The notes: a model not told the origin generated them from the sequence alone. DNA of 64,000 nucleotides from Boesenbergia rotunda (GCA_024364735.1 JAGFNQ010005198.1:1277899-1341898), one strand, 5' to 3'; positions 1 through 11,961 are shown, numbered from the stretch's first letter. Translations and numbers: made by a program.

Positions 1-1176
1 GTTTCAAGTCTTTTGTGGCTTGTTTTCAATTTACTTCTTGTTTAGTTTATTCCCTGCAATTAAAGCCAACATTTAGTTTATTAATTCAGTTGATTCGAGT
101 TGTTTAGCAGGCTGATTTTATTTCTGCATTCTCATCCAGCTTGTTGCATTAATCTCCATTTCTGCAACTTGAATCCTAAATCTGTCTAGTTTGTTTCATT
201 CTGAACATGGTAGCCATCATTGCTGAGTATGTATCACTGAAGTGCTGCCTTTAGATATCAGCCCGTGAATTCATTTGCTTGAGTGTTTTGAGTTCAGTTT
301 GTGCCGAAATTCTGCACACTGCATCCCTGCAGCCAAGTTTCTGCAGTTCTGCAGCTTAGTTCTGTTTAGAGTTGTGGAGTTTTGCATCCCAAGCAATTGC
401 TGCATTTTTCCTTCAGTTTCGGCTATGTTTCTACCAGATCAGCCTTTCTAAATTGCCAGGTTACAGCTGTGGCAATTAGTTCATCTCTTGGCACCGAAGT
501 GGCAAATTTGGCACAAGAGTTTTCCTTTTTGTGCTCAAGCTGATTTGGCACTGGTTTCATCAGGAATTCACCTGTTTTTCTAATGATGATTGTGTTTTAA
601 AATCAATCAGTATAACATAGATTTCTGTTGAACTCAGTTGGGTATCAAGTTTGTAAATGGCTTGCATCTTGTATCAAGTAGAGTCTTGGAAATGATTGTG
701 TACTAGTTTGGTTAAAGATTGGATTGCAATTTAATTCGTTTCGAGTAGTAATTTCTGAAGAAGATCTTTGCATTAGTGCTAGTCGAAATCAGATTTGATT
801 AGATAAGATCTTGAATTCCAAATTTGATAAGGTTGCATCAGTTGGTTAAATTTCCCATTGATTGAATTGTTAATTGCCATCACCTTGTTTTGTTCATTGA
901 TGTAGTTTTCTTTATTTCCATTGTAATTCCATTCTTGATTGCAATCCAGAACCCAAATTTTAATTGAAACCCAAATTCACAAATGACACATAAATACAAG
1001 TTCGAATCAAACACGACAACTAGTCCCCGAGAAAAATACGACCTGTGGCCCCTTTACTACGCTTTTGTTCTTTGATTGCAAAAAAAAAGGGTTTCCAGCA
1101 TTTCATTCATTTACATCTAAATTTGATGAGCCCATACATTTCGTGACAAATTAATTAGTATATTTTGGTTCCGTCA
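1..1176 (+). mobile_element. Right end of an Athila-like LTR retrotransposon
   Basis: The last 200-250 bases resemble the 3' ends of the better preserved Athila-like LTRs at 16,103-17,764 and 34,550-36,220. They share an A-rich stretch, the phrase AAATACGACCTG followed by GGCCCCT near 1,034-1,052, a TTTGATGAGCC/TTCGTGACA block and a terminal CA at 1,176. Directly after it the sequence becomes Tekay integrase, so this is the right-hand junction of an insertion into that gene. The body of the element lies left of the window. I see no ORF here. How much of 1-900 is LTR rather than internal sequence is uncertain. Confidence 0.7.
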
Positions 1177-1178
1177 GT

Positions 1179-2203
1179 GTACCAAAGACAACTAATGGCT
1201 ATGCCGCTATTTGGGTGATAGTAGACAGATTGACCAAGTCTGCCCACTTCTTGGCAATTAAAGTGTTTTACTCGATTGCAAAGTTAGCCCAGTTATATGT
1301 ACAAGAAGTGATCCGACTACACGGAGTCCCGAAGACCATTATCTCTGATAGGGATGGTCGTTTCACGTCACACTTTTGGGAGTGTGTACAGACAGCGTTA
1401 GGCACCAAACTGAAATTCAGCACAGCTTTCCATCCCCAGACTGATGGACAGACAGAGAGAGTGAATCAAGTTTTAGAAGATATGCTTAGAGCTTGTGCAT
1501 TGGACTTCAAGGGCAGTTGGTGCAAGTATTTGTGTTTAGCTGAGTTTGCCTACAACAACAGTTACCAAGCCACTATTGGTATGACACCCTATAAAGCTCT
1601 TTATGGTAGGAAGTGTAGATCTCCCCTCTGTTGATATGAAGGTAGTGAGAAGAAGGAAATGGGATCACAGACTGATCTTATAAATGATACCACAGAAGCT
1701 ATAAAGAGCATCCGTCAGAGGATTGAGACTGCTCAGAGTAGGCAGAAGAGTTACGCCGATGTACGCCGTTGGCCGTTAGAGTTTGAAGTTGGGGATACTG
1801 TTTTCCTCAAAGTAGCTCCTATGAAGGGTGTGATGAGATTTGGCAAGAAAGGCAAGCTAAGTCCTCGATACATAGGACCGTACCTAGTGACAAAAAGAGT
1901 TGGCAAAGTAGCTTATGAGTTGGAGCTACCTCAGAGATGTCAGCAATACACAATGTGTTCCATGTCTCGATGTTGAAGAAGCACATCCCAGATGCCAACC
2001 AAGTGATTGAGCCACAGATGGTACATGTTCAAGAAGATCTTAGTTATGAAAATCGACCTATTCAGATAATAGATCGAGCAGATAAGAAGCTGAGGAACAA
2101 AGTGGTACCGCTAGTAAAAGTTTTATGGCTGAATCAGAAGTTTGAAGAGGCAACCTGGGAATCAGAAGATAGCATGAGGCAAAGGTATCCAGAGCTGTTC
2201 TAA
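1179..2203 (+). pseudogene. Tekay integrase C-terminal half with chromodomain-like tail, broken
   Basis: Integrase joins retrotransposon cDNA to the chromosome; in Tekay-type chromoviruses a C-terminal chromodomain is thought to steer insertion to heterochromatin. The reading frame starts mid-domain (VPKTTNGY) because an Athila-like element interrupts it, so the first catalytic Asp is not present. The second Asp (ISDRDGRF) is at about 1,347 and the catalytic Glu region reads TERVNQ. A TGA at 1,632-1,634 interrupts the C-terminal domain, and a one-base deletion near 1,932 shifts the frame just before MSAIHNVFHVSML. The tail VKVLWLNQKFEEATWE is chromodomain-like. It ends at TAA 2,201-2,203. The element D copy, ending at 27,487, shows the intact frame in this stretch. 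Confidence 0.9.
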
Positions 2204-2335
2204 GTTCGAGGATGAACTTTTTATAAGGTAGGGAGGATTGTAACACCAAATAATTTTCTGGTATTATTAGGGATTTTTCAGAATTTTTCTAGCATTTTTC
2301 GGAATTAAGATAAAAAGAAAAAGAAAAGGGGGTCA

Positions 2336-2410
2336 GGCGGGTTTGATCTCGCGACCACAGGGCAAAGCAAGCCCTTAAGGGAGTTGGGGTAACCAGCTGG
2401 GCAAGGGTAT
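2336..2410 (-). other. Antisense tRNA-like block (A-box/B-box) in LTR B
   Basis: Read on the minus strand it shows TTGCCCAGCTGGTTA, matching 12 of 15 positions of a typical tRNA D-arm/A-box (TAGCTCAGTTGGTTA). About 40 nt further is AGATCAAACCC, a weak B-box (7 of 11). A T-rich run (TTTTCTTTTTCTTTTT) follows. Whether it is transcribed by Pol III is inference. Confidence 0.5.
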
Positions 2411-2473
2411 CAAGCACAGAAAAGGATGAAGCGAATTAATGTTATAGTTGATTTAGCCCGTTTCATGAAGAGG

Positions 2474-2481
2474 TATTTAAA
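2474..2481 (+). promoter_or_regulatory. TATA-like box of LTR B
   Basis: TATTTAAA lies about 235 bp into the LTR, at the position where families A, D and E have TATATAAAG, TATAAAAG and TATAAATA. It probably defines the U3/R boundary shortly downstream. Confidence 0.5.
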
Positions 2482-3987
2482 CTCCCGCTTAAGTTGCGAT
2501 TTAATCCCCTTTTAGGGCTGGGCGACGGCGCAAATAGGCAAAGGGGGGCTGCGAAAACAGGGAGAAAGCAAAGGATCTTTTCCTCCTTCTTCTTCCTCTT
2601 GAGGAGAACATCTAGGGCTTCTTCCCTAGGGTCAAGGAGGGAGGAGATTTGCGCGAAGAAAGGGAAGAGGAGTGCTACGTTGGGATTTAAACCATACTTA
2701 GTGAGTTTTCTTCAAGATAAGGGTAAGTAAATCACTCACCTGCAATAGAAGTAGTTTCGTATGTAGTTTCTCATTGTAGAACCATGATTTTGTGATCTAA
2801 GTGCATGATTTGAGAATATTGTTTTATTGTGTGATTTAAGTTTCTAAAGAATATATGTTTTTATCATAGAACTTGAATTTGAGTAGGTTTTGTATGTGTG
2901 ACCTAAGCATGATAAGACCAAGTTCTTGAAAAGTCACAAAAATGAGTTTTGGGTTAAGGGCACGCAAGGTGCTCGATGAAAGTTCCAAGTAAGAAAGGTA
3001 AAGTTTTGTAGTGCAAAAAGTTATGCAAAAAGAAAGATAGCTTGATAAGTATAAGCTTTATGAGTAAGAAAGTATTTTACTTTTGTAAAGTGACATGTAC
3101 CGGGCAAAAGAGAGGCCCACAGAAAGTTAGAAAGAAGCTCTAATAGGGTGCGGTGGCTAGCTACCCCGAAACCTATTAGGGATGCGCGCATTGGTACATT
3201 GATACCATGGTACAGGGTCAAGGCCTAAAGAAAGTTGAATATTATTTTCAAGTATATAAGTATTTACAAGTGTTTTAGCTTTGAGTACATGTCTTTATTT
3301 CAATAAGTTCACATTGATACTTTGCAAGCATGATAAGGAGTAAGAGTAAGGAGGTTAGTGTTTTAATGTATGAGCATGTTAAGTTTGCAAAGGTTTTATG
3401 CAAGTAATGTTTTCAACATGATTGAGCATGATAAGTATATGTAAGTTTTCCCATGTGCATGTATTTTGGAAGTAAGCATTCTTTGAAATGAGCATGTTTA
3501 TTATCGATAGCATGGATTTGTGATTTAGGATTTACTTACTAAGCATTGTGCTTATTAGTTGCATTTCCTTCTATTGCAGATAAAGGTAAAAAAAAGCATA
3601 AGCTAGGGAGGCGAGCGGGCTTGCATTGATGTTCAGTGGCGGTGGAACTGTGGGAGAGATCCTTGGTATAAGCTTAAGAGGCAATTTCTGAAATTTAGAA
3701 ACATGGAGTTTGATATCTTGATTGGTAAAATGTGAACATGGTGTAAACTATGTATAGAGGTTAAGTTTGGTACAAACTCTAGAGTGTTTTGCTTACGTTT
3801 TGATAGTTTTGTTAAATTCCGCAATGATTCTAATTTCAAGTTATTGGATTCGTTTTGAGTGGCTAGGATGTTTATAAAACTAGTATAGAGTATAGAAATG
3901 AAGTTATTTCTTTATATACATTGAAGGTATGTGAATTGTAGACTTTTGAAACTAATTGTCGGGTCTGAAAATGCAGGTTTCAGGCGT

Positions 3988-4142
3988 GCCAGTCGACTGG
4001 TTCAAAACCAGTCGACTGCGATATCGAACAGAACCTTCTGTTCGATGCACCAGTCGACTGCCATGAGGCCAGTCGACTGGTGCCGGGCCCAGAAAGTTTC
4101 TGTGGCTGATACCAGTCGACTGGGTATATATCAGTCGAGTGG
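3988..4142 (+). repeat. Cluster of CCAGTCGACTGG palindromes in LTR B
   Basis: Six copies of the perfect 12-bp palindrome CCAGTCGACTGG or one- to two-base variants occur within 155 bp, for example at 3,989-4,000 and near 4,008, 4,052, 4,070, 4,111 and 4,131. The same cluster sits at the same place in LTRs A and D. Confidence 0.9.
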
Positions 4143-4158
4143 TACCATTGAAAAGAAA

Positions 4159-4228
4159 GTGTTGTAGGGCAGATGGTTAGTGCTTCTCTTTTACAACTAA
4201 GAGGTCTAGGGGTTAATCCTTGCAAAGC
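4159..4228 (+). other. Sense tRNA-like block near the 3' end of LTR B
   Basis: TAGGGCAGATGGTTA matches 12 of 15 A-box/D-arm positions. GGGTTAATCC follows as a degenerate B-box, and a T-run lies about 15-20 nt downstream. It follows the palindrome cluster directly. Confidence 0.5.
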
Positions 4229-4389
4229 AAATAAAATGAAAGTTTTTTTAAAAAAGTTGTTTTTGGAAAAAAAAATCAGAGCAAGTTAAGGGAAGTCAAG
4301 TAGTTGTAACCTAAGGCTAAGAATAAGTTAAAGTTAAGGTAAAGTAAAAGTGACGTCCGCTTTAGTGGTAGAGAAGTGGGGCCGTCACA

Positions 4390-6862
4390 AAAAACTTAAA
4401 GGAAGAGTTCATGAAATTGTTACTACCTTTTTGTAATGAATATATGATGGATACATGGTGTTTGAATGCCCTCCATGATGTAAAGGACTTGGAAGAATTC
4501 GGCCAAGTCATGAAATGGATAAATGTTGATGCATGAAGTAAACTATTGTTCTAATGATTGTTTCCTTGCTATATAAATGTTTTAGGCTAAGAAATTTTGT
4601 GGAATCTATGCTAAGGGACCCCTGTAACATTCGGCCAAGGGACCTTAAATTATGCCTTAAAACAGATTTTTATAGACCTTCATGAAGTTATAGTTAAATC
4701 AAGTGATATGCATGTGATTGAGTGTTTTATTTCATGATGGAAATAATTTATTCCTTAGGGTTAGTACCTTATCTAAGTTGTTTGAGCCTAAACTCATGCT
4801 CCATTCTATGTATTGATGTTTAGAAAAATGTTACATGTACCCATATGCATGATAATCCAAGTAGAACTCTAGATCATACACCTAAACTAGTGTTTGGTGA
4901 AGTACAAACTACTTTTGCACTTGTGAATGAATTCTTATGAAAAATATGCTTTTATTCCCATGTTATGTGAATGATTATGCTATGAAATCCCTACTGTGAG
5001 TTTGACAAATTACAAGAATAAGGGTTAAGAATAGGCTCGAGTACAAAGCATACCCCTAAACTAGGGTTTAATGAAACATAGACTACCTTTATGCTTGTAT
5101 ATGACCTTAATGGTAAAATATATTTTTGTTTACATGTTATATGAACTTTTATATCATGTTTTACATACTGTGAATATCGGCAAATTACAAGGGTAAGGGT
5201 TAAGAATAAGTGCAAGTACGATTCATGCACCCAAACTAAGGTTTAGTGAAGATTAAGTTTACTCTTGTACATGCTAATGATCTCTCATGTAAATTATGTT
5301 TTATTTCCATGATTGGATGACTTTCATGCCATGTTATCTAGCTGTGAATTTCGAACAAATACTGGGATAAGGGTTAAAAATAAGCTCAAGCACAAAACAT
5401 GCACCTAAACTAGTGTTCAATGAAGCCTAGACTACCCTTGTGCTTGTATATGATTCCATGTGTAACGTATGTTTTTATTTCCATGATTATATGACTTTTA
5501 TACTATGTTATCCATGCTATGAATTTTGGCCAATTACTAGAATAAAGGCTAAGAATAAGTTCAAGTACAATTCATGCACCTAAACTAGTGTTTAGTGCAG
5601 TCTAGACTACCAGTGTACTTGTAAATGACCTCTTAGGTAATGTATGCCTTTATTCCAATGTTATGTGGGTTTTATGCTATGATATCCTTGCTATGAAGTT
5701 TTGGCCAGCATGTATTAAGATGAGAAAAGAAAGATTAAACTAACATATTGTCTTGATTAAGACAAGCATGTTATATGTATGATGTATTGATGAAACTAGC
5801 ATGATGGTTGCTTCACTTACATGTGTTAAAAGAAAGGTCCTTCCATGTCTTGCTATTTATGATAATGATTATGCCATGAAAGTATGCCTATGTTTATGAA
5901 TGATTGAATGCCTATAGTACATGCAATATGAAAGAAAGAAAGAAAAAGAAAGAATGCATGTTCTATATATGAAAGTATGCTTATGATTATGAATGGTTGA
6001 ATGTCTATAGTATATGCAATATGAAAGAAAGGAATGCATGTTCTATATGAAAGAAAGAAAGAAAAGAAAAGGATGCATGTATGTATTTTACTTTAAAGAT
6101 TGGCTTGTACCGGATTTTGAAAAGATCCACGGTTCCGGACTACCGATGATGCTGTCCCTAGGCTGAAAGATAGTAAGCCTAGAATATAGACCCCTGTAGG
6201 TCGGGATTAGCTACCTCGCATCCTACATAGGGGTATGCGTGCAAAAGAAAGAATGGGTACAAAGCCGGGGACCCCAAAGAAGATGATGTATATGATTTTA
6301 AAGTATTATTTACTATGTTTTCCAAAGAGCATCCTAATGTTTTGAAATGCACATGTCCTATGTTTATATGTCTTCATGTATCTTATGTGCCTTATGAATT
6401 TTATGCTATCCATGAAATGTTATATGTTTTAAAATGCATGCCACGTACGGATTTAGTGAGTATGAAAGAGCATACTAAGTTTTATACTTATAGTTTGTTT
6501 GTTTATGTTGCAGATCAACATAGAAATTTCTGAGGAATGGGTAGCTGCAGGAAGGGCTAATGTGTGTGGTGGTGACTTGACTGATCGATCCACTTTAGTG
6601 TCATCTATAGACTTAGTTCTTATTTTTAATAAGACATATGTTGCTACTTTATGCATGATACTTGCTAGTTCTTTTGGAGTTTATTTAAGTATGGATGTTA
6701 TTAGATGTTATATGATGTTATTACTTCCTTATCGTTGCATATGCTTTTAGTTATGTTTCATTTCCGCTGCAATGTTAGATTCATACGCAATGATATAAGT
6801 AAATAAGAAAAAAAAAGGGTTAAAGGTAACGCGCCGCCTAACGGTAAGGGGCGGGCATTACA
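4390..6862 (+). repeat. Truncated LTR of a further Tekay-like family (C)
   Basis: The end GCGGGCATTACA at 6,862 matches the TTACA ends of Tekay LTRs. Inside are the shared core box (TGTACCGG near 6,107 to GGTATGCGTGC near 6,240) and a TTGCAGAT acceptor-like site at 6,512-6,513. The 5' end is missing because family B inserted here. Between 4,390 and 4,850 I see no gene, only LTR-like A/T-rich sequence. Polypurine GAAA stretches lie near 5,930-6,070. The ORF at 6,499-6,750 has no recognisable domain. Assignment as an LTR rests on the core box, acceptor and terminus. Confidence 0.65.
4850..5710 (+). repeat. Five tandem copies of a ~175-bp repeat inside LTR C
   Basis: The landmark CCTAAACTAG (or close variants) recurs at 4,881, 5,055, 5,230, 5,404 and 5,579, with spacings of 174, 175, 174 and 175. 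Other phrases (AAGGGTTAAGAATA, TTTCCATGTTATATGA-like) repeat in register. The copies are diverged by point changes. Monomer length falls in the usual plant-satellite range. Confidence 0.9.
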
Positions 6863-6973
6863 TTTGTGATGTTTACAACCTGTAGGCTTCAGATGATTTT
6901 GAACAAAAATTACATTGGTGCAGTGTGTTAGGTCACTTTAACAATTTTTTTTGAAGCATTTCAAATATTACAT

Positions 6974-9716
6974 AGTCGACACATCGTGAAGATCAAAGAG
7001 TCTCCCTTCAATATTTTCTTAGGCATACAAGAATTGCAACATATCCGTGGAATTTTGGTCAATATATTTGAAAGTTTGGATTCAACTTTGCAAGTTTTTA
7101 GATTCTCAAGTAACACTTTTAGTTATGAATTATAAATACTAACTATAGTTAGATAAAATAGGGATAAAGAGAGTCTGAAATAATTTAATTTCAGACTCAT
7201 TTCAATGATTTCATTTCAGGCCTACTGAGGGCCTAAAATGATTTTACTTCAGGCCCACGTTGGGCCTGGAATGAAATCATTTCAGGCCCTCTGTAGGCTT
7301 GAAATGATTTCAGTTCAGGCTCATGTTGGGCCTGATATAAAATAATTTCAGGCCTATATTCTTGAGAATAACTAAATATTTTAAATATTTCAGGTGTAGC
7401 GGTTGCATTCACCAGACGAGATATTGCATTGTTACTGGGTATAGCTGACCGAGGTGTTTCAATCCCTATTAATTCAAATAAAGCATCGGATGACCTCTAT
7501 CTTACTTACTTCTCAAAAGAAAAACAATCTACCAGAACAAGAATTGAGGAGTTACTCAAATATTATGCTAAAAGTGTTGAATCAGAGGATGATGTTGTAT
7601 TAGTGTGTAAATTTTATATTTTGTATATATTTGTTTGTATCTTATTTTCGTCTAGTACATACAAGGTCCCTCTAGGTCTTGTTGATTATGAGAATCTTGG
7701 TAGATTCAACTGGGTTGAAGTCATCCATCAATTTTTGTCTCCATAATTACCTAAGATTAAGGACTTATTTTCATCAACTCAGAGATACCACACCAGCACC
7801 ACCCTCCCTTACCTAAAGGGATTTGTTGGCCTTTTGATAGTGAGTATAATTTTATTGTTAAATTTTATAATATTTTGCTGTCGTTTATGTATTTGTATGT
7901 AACACTTGGTATAGGCATAGTTTTTGGAACATGTACCAATTCAAAAACTATACAATGTTTAAGGACCCCGAATTAATAAGTGGAGAAATATTCCTTCGCA
8001 TATTAGTAGGGTGAGGGCCCTTGTCGACCAACTCATGCCTGAAGAGGTAATTATTCTAAACTATGACCTATGTTAATTTGATATGGAGTTGTTAACATTT
8101 GTGTACTTGTTAATTGACAGGTGATGATTGAAATAATTCCTAATCTAAATGAAAAAATATTGTTTGAGAACCTTGATATCGGTGATGACATAGAAGCTAT
8201 AAGGCAAAGTATTCAGGAATGTAGTGACTGCATTCTTAAAGACAATCGAATCAAGGAGCTAACAGTGGAGAGCATTTGTTTGAATGAAAGGGTTAAGGAA
8301 TTACTTGCAATAATTGAAAAAAAAAGCATGGAGGCTCAATCAAGCTATCCTGTAGTCGATCGTCTTTCTGAACCAGTAGCTTGTAGAACAAGGAGAAGGA
8401 GAGGACGTGACCGAAGTCGATATGATTACAAGGATACTCCAATTGGCAGTCCATTATAGCACCAGCTATTACCTAAGGGGAAGCGGAGCAAGAAACAAAT
8501 ATCAGATGTAATGGACTAGGGAAAAAGGAAAATTAGTGGGGATGATATGGATAAAGCAAAAGAAACCATACCTGTAATGGAAGTCATTTCAGAAAAAGAC
8601 ATAGAGGAGGAAACAAATAGGATCGTCAAACCCTACAAAATGAGGCAACAAGACATTGTTGTATGTGATTTACTTTCATGTAAAATAGGTCAATTATATT
8701 GATTTTGGTCATTAATTATTTTTTTTATATTTATCAATGTAGTTTGTGATGAAGCATTTTATGAATTCAAAGAAGAAAAATCAAGATAAAGATGTGGCCT
8801 ACCTGCTAAATAAATTAGAGAACCTAAAGTAAGCTAGGACACATAGTTTATTTAATGTATCTTTTTCTTTAATATATTAACTTATCGATTAACTTTGCAG
8901 GTTGACAACTCAATTAATTTAGGAGGATGCACCCTTTGGATTAAATATGCATTCATTCTTATCTATTCTTAATGGAGAGGTTTTTACAAAGGGCGAGGTA
9001 ATTGATGCATTTTTTAAAATTCTATTTAGGGGAGCATCCGCATGTGGTAGGTCATACAACAAATCAATATATTGTTCAACCTTCTTCACAGTAAGGGATC
9101 TAAATGAATTTAGAATATATATTGTAGTAGAACTAATTTTATGATTTGGTTATTAATAATTTTGTTTGTGTTTTTTCTATTAGTCATCAATAAGATTCTC
9201 AAGAAAGTTTGGCCTGTAACAAGTGATAAAGAATGATATGATAGATGAAGGTTTCAGATATATTTTAATACCTTTGTGCAGTGATGATGCACATTTTCAC
9301 TTGTTGTCGGTGGATACAAAATCAATGACTTTTAATCATTTCAATTCTCTTACTAGTGGCCATAAATATAAATATGAATTTGACTCAGCGGTGAGCAGCC
9401 ATTATTCATTTCTATGTTAATCATTTAGTATAAAATCTCATTAATATTGAATTTTAAATTCATGATCTTACATACAGGTAAAAGAATTAAAACATTACAC
9501 TCGCGAGCAACTAAGGTCTATTCATCCATATCTAGAAATTTATCATCCCTTTGACCAATGAGGCTCTGTTACAGCAAATTGTCCCTAACAAGAAGCCAGA
9601 TAAGTAAATGAGGATGAGTTTCAATTGAAAAGTAATTTATAAAATATATGAAAATTAAAAATGTTGATGTTATTTACAGTGTGGATTGTGTCTTTTTTTT
9701 GATGAAATACGTTTGA
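6974..9716 (+). pseudogene. Gene A: plant mobile-domain/DUF1985-like plus C48 (Ulp1-type) peptidase, decayed and spliced
   Basis: Reading exon-like blocks gives: 6,974-7,132 (KESPFNIFLGIQEL...), then an intron-like gap with palindromic repeats; 7,394-7,839 (RRDIALLLGIADRG, ...LGRFNWVEVIHQFL); 7,915-8,046 (WRNIPSHISRVRALVDQLMP); 8,121-8,660; about 8,742-8,830; 8,901-9,090 (GEVIDAFFKIL); 9,184-9,390; about 9,478-9,600; 9,680-9,716. GT/AG borders are visible at most gaps. The C-terminal part is a C48 cysteine-peptidase fold: His in DAHFHLLSVD (codon at 9,292), an Asn in NHFNSL where Asp is usual, and Cys in VDCVFFLMKY near 9,686. C48 enzymes cleave SUMO-like proteins; in plants such domains also occur in transposon-associated genes. 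Stops at 7,744, near 7,966, 8,457 and 8,517 mark a pseudogene. The start codon and N-terminus are not present. The same domain order recurs in gene B. Confidence 0.7.
7170..7356 (+). repeat. 33-bp palindromic tandem array within an intron-like gap of gene A
   Basis: Units start at 7,206, 7,239, 7,272, 7,305 and 7,338, exactly 33 bp apart, with a degenerate unit before them. Each holds an inverted repeat of the type CAGGCCCACGTTGGGCCTG. The same unit forms arrays near 10,425, 45,215, 45,965 and 46,913. It lies between two blocks that are contiguous coding sequence in gene B. Confidence 0.9.
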
Positions 9717-9955
9717 TGTCTCCTATACAATGAGAAGATGGACTTCAAACAAGGAGACATGAGAAAAATGAGATTTGATGTAATACTTTTAATTCTGAGG
9801 GACATGTGTTGTAAAACATTTGATTAATTATCCATTGCATTGTTGTAAAAAACATTCTATGGTGTTGTAAACAAATTAAATTGTGTATAGTTTTGTCACA
9901 TCTATATAATTGTATGGTAAGAAAAATAATTGTGTGTTGTTTATTAAACTCCAGT

Positions 9956-10479
9956 TGCTTCATTGTTCTGTGCCAACTGATACTGTATGAGAACATAATT
10001 GATATTCATTATAACTAAGTTTGGACACCAAAAATACCATCTCCTAGCTCAACTCTAACTAGTGATATTGAGTTTTGAGAAATCCAAATATCTTAGGTCC
10101 ATTAGTGGGTTTCCACCGAAACCCACTAATGGACCTACAAAACTCCTTCTGTGCCAAATTCTGAAAATATGAGTTCATGGTCTGCAAGGAATCCTATTTT
10201 GCTATGCATTGTGTATTTAGGTAGTCTCCAGATGGAACCTTCTTGTTTCATGTTTAAACAATTATAAGTCTGTTTTGATCATACCTGAGTATTTCAATAA
10301 AATCAGAGGATTTTGTCACAACTTGTAGAATTATATAAAAGCTTGCCCTATAAATATTTAATTTATTAAATCATGATAAAATATTATAAAAATTATTTTT
10401 AAAATGAAAAAAATTTTGAGTCCACATTGGGCCTGAAGTCATCTAATTTCAGGCCCAACATGGGTCTGAAATTAGATTA
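9956..10479 (+). repeat. First copy of the intergenic macro-repeat, interrupted by the Sirevirus
   Basis: From GTGCCAACTGATACTG through CCAAAAATACCATCTCC to a short 33-bp palindromic array. It matches 46,445-46,960 closely and 45,585-46,050 in part. It ends in the left GATTA target duplication (10,475-10,479), and the array continues at 45,215 beyond the Sirevirus. Confidence 0.9.
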
Positions 10480-11887
10480 TGTGGGGGTCGGTGTCGTCGA
10501 TAGAGGGTTAAAAATTTCGTCGGGAACTTGTCGTAAACTTTCAAGGTTCGTTCGTTCTAGACAAAGAGTTAGTGCACAACGGAAAAATAGAAAGAACGAA
10601 AAACTGAACAACACAGACAACAAGCGGGTTTACTTGGTTCTCAACCCCACAGGGTCAGTACGTCCAAGGCCTAAGCATGGGAAGCACCCGTCCACTAATG
10701 GTCTCCTTCCGGACTTTCCGGAGGTGAAGAAACCCATCTTACAGTTTAAGTTTTACAGTCAAAATGATAAGGCAATTAAGTGCATAAAATAAATCAAACC
10801 AAACAAGAGTCGACGATCCCTGCCGATCTGGAACTCCGAAGTGCCGCGTACTTCCCCCTGGAGCCTCCTTGGTCGTAGAGCTTGATCTCTAGCACTTTTT
10901 CTTCACTCGGAATGCTCAGAATGTCGTAGCAGTTGATGTACTGAGTTGAGGGGTCGAAGCCCCTTTCATAGCTTTAGCTAGGGCGCAAGTGTTGCTATGG
11001 GGTGCCTCAGTAGCGGTCAAAAATCCATCCAAATCGTGAACTTCATGAAGCTGCTTAAGGACCCAGTCTTGGGTGCTCAGGAGCTTATTGGGCGTCTGAT
11101 TCATTCAGGCACCTGGCTTCCAAGGTGCCTGAATACTTGGGGGCGCATGTATCCATTCAGGCATCCAGGTGCACTTTCCAGGCCGTTTTTGTGTGTTTGT
11201 TCGCCTGCTTTGCCTTCAACTCTAGGTACCTGGAAGATACACAACCACAAGACAAGCACATATATATTCTTAGCCTTAACAAATTGGTTCTGACTTTGAA
11301 TTCCCCATGAAATCCTAGGTCAAACCAACGCCTAGTGTTCCTTTCTCGGAGAATGTGCCTTTCGCATACTCCACTCAAGAGAAGTTTGCCAACTGGCTCC
11401 TCCGGCTGGACTTTTGCCCAATCTTACGACCAGGACTTATTGCCCAGCTTCACTCACCAGGACTTCGGTGCCCAGCCCTCGGCCAGGACTTATTGCCCAA
11501 TTCCTCGAATCAGGACTTCGTGCCCAGTCCACGACCAGGACTTATTACCCAACCCTATGTCAGGACTTTGGTGCCCAGCCTTCGACCAAGACTTATTGAT
11601 CAATTCCTCGAATCAGGACTTCGTGCCCAACCCTCGATCAGGTCTTAGGTGCTCAGCCCGCAGCCAGGACTTAGTACCCAATCCATGATCAGGACTTAGT
11701 GCCTAGGTTAACTAGGACTTTGTTTTACTTTGGTACTGATTTCTTGACTCACCCTTTCCTTGTTTAGTGTATCACTAACTTAAGCATATTGTTAAACATT
11801 TCCTTGTTTAGTGTATCACTAACTTAAGCATATTGTTAAACATTGAAACACTAGAGGAGGACATCATCAATGCATCTTGGACCAACA
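10480..11887 (-). repeat. Sirevirus 3' LTR (left copy)
   Basis: On the minus strand it runs TGTTGGTCC to CCCCCACA. It matches 43,835-45,214 throughout. It has an internal array of about 20-25-bp units around CCAGGACTT and TGCCCA (about 11,420-11,700). It also carries a 45-bp tandem duplication (about 11,756-11,845) that is single in the other LTR. ORFs in this region (for example 10,427-10,792 and 11,335-11,688) are LTR sequence and show no protein domain. Confidence 0.9.
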
Positions 11888-11961
11888 ATCTCCCTGTAAC
11901 ACTCGAATTTTTCAGAATTTTTCAAATAAACAAAAAGAAAAAAAAATCTTTTAAATGATCA

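Larger units (their letters stand above)
1177..4389 (+). mobile_element. Tekay-type Ty3/gypsy element, family B, 3' part (end of pol plus 3' LTR)
   Basis: Contains the C-terminal half of integrase with a chromodomain-like tail, a polypurine tract at 2,225-2,238 (AAGGTAGGGAGGAT) and a 3' LTR at 2,239-4,389. The left part is cut off by the Athila-like insertion ending at 1,176. The five bases after the LTR are AAAAA; the matching left TSD lies outside the window. The element was inserted into an LTR of another family (C). Confidence 0.9.
2239..4389 (+). repeat. 3' LTR, Tekay family B (TGTAACACC...GTCACA)
   Basis: It begins right after the polypurine tract and ends TCACA. It is homologous over its length to the solo LTR at 54,041-56,223. 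Ordered landmarks: antisense tRNA-like block (2,336-2,410), TATTTAAA box (2,474), GTAAGT donor-like site (2,723), conserved core box from TGTACCGGGC (about 3,096) to GGATGCGCGCATTGGTAC (about 3,200), TTGCAG acceptor-like site (3,578-3,579), palindrome cluster (3,988-4,142), sense tRNA-like block (4,159-4,228). The short ORF at 2,494-2,730 is leader sequence with no recognisable domain. Confidence 0.9.

Noticed and set aside
4623..4640. TGTAACATTCGG as the true start of LTR C
   Set aside because: It resembles an LTR start, but sequence before it (4,390-4,622) looks similar in character and no target duplication or flanking host sequence can be shown.
7206..7354. Regular 33-bp repeats as a possible CRISPR array
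   Set aside because: Units are contiguous without spacers, are internally palindromic and diverged, and lie in a plant genome.
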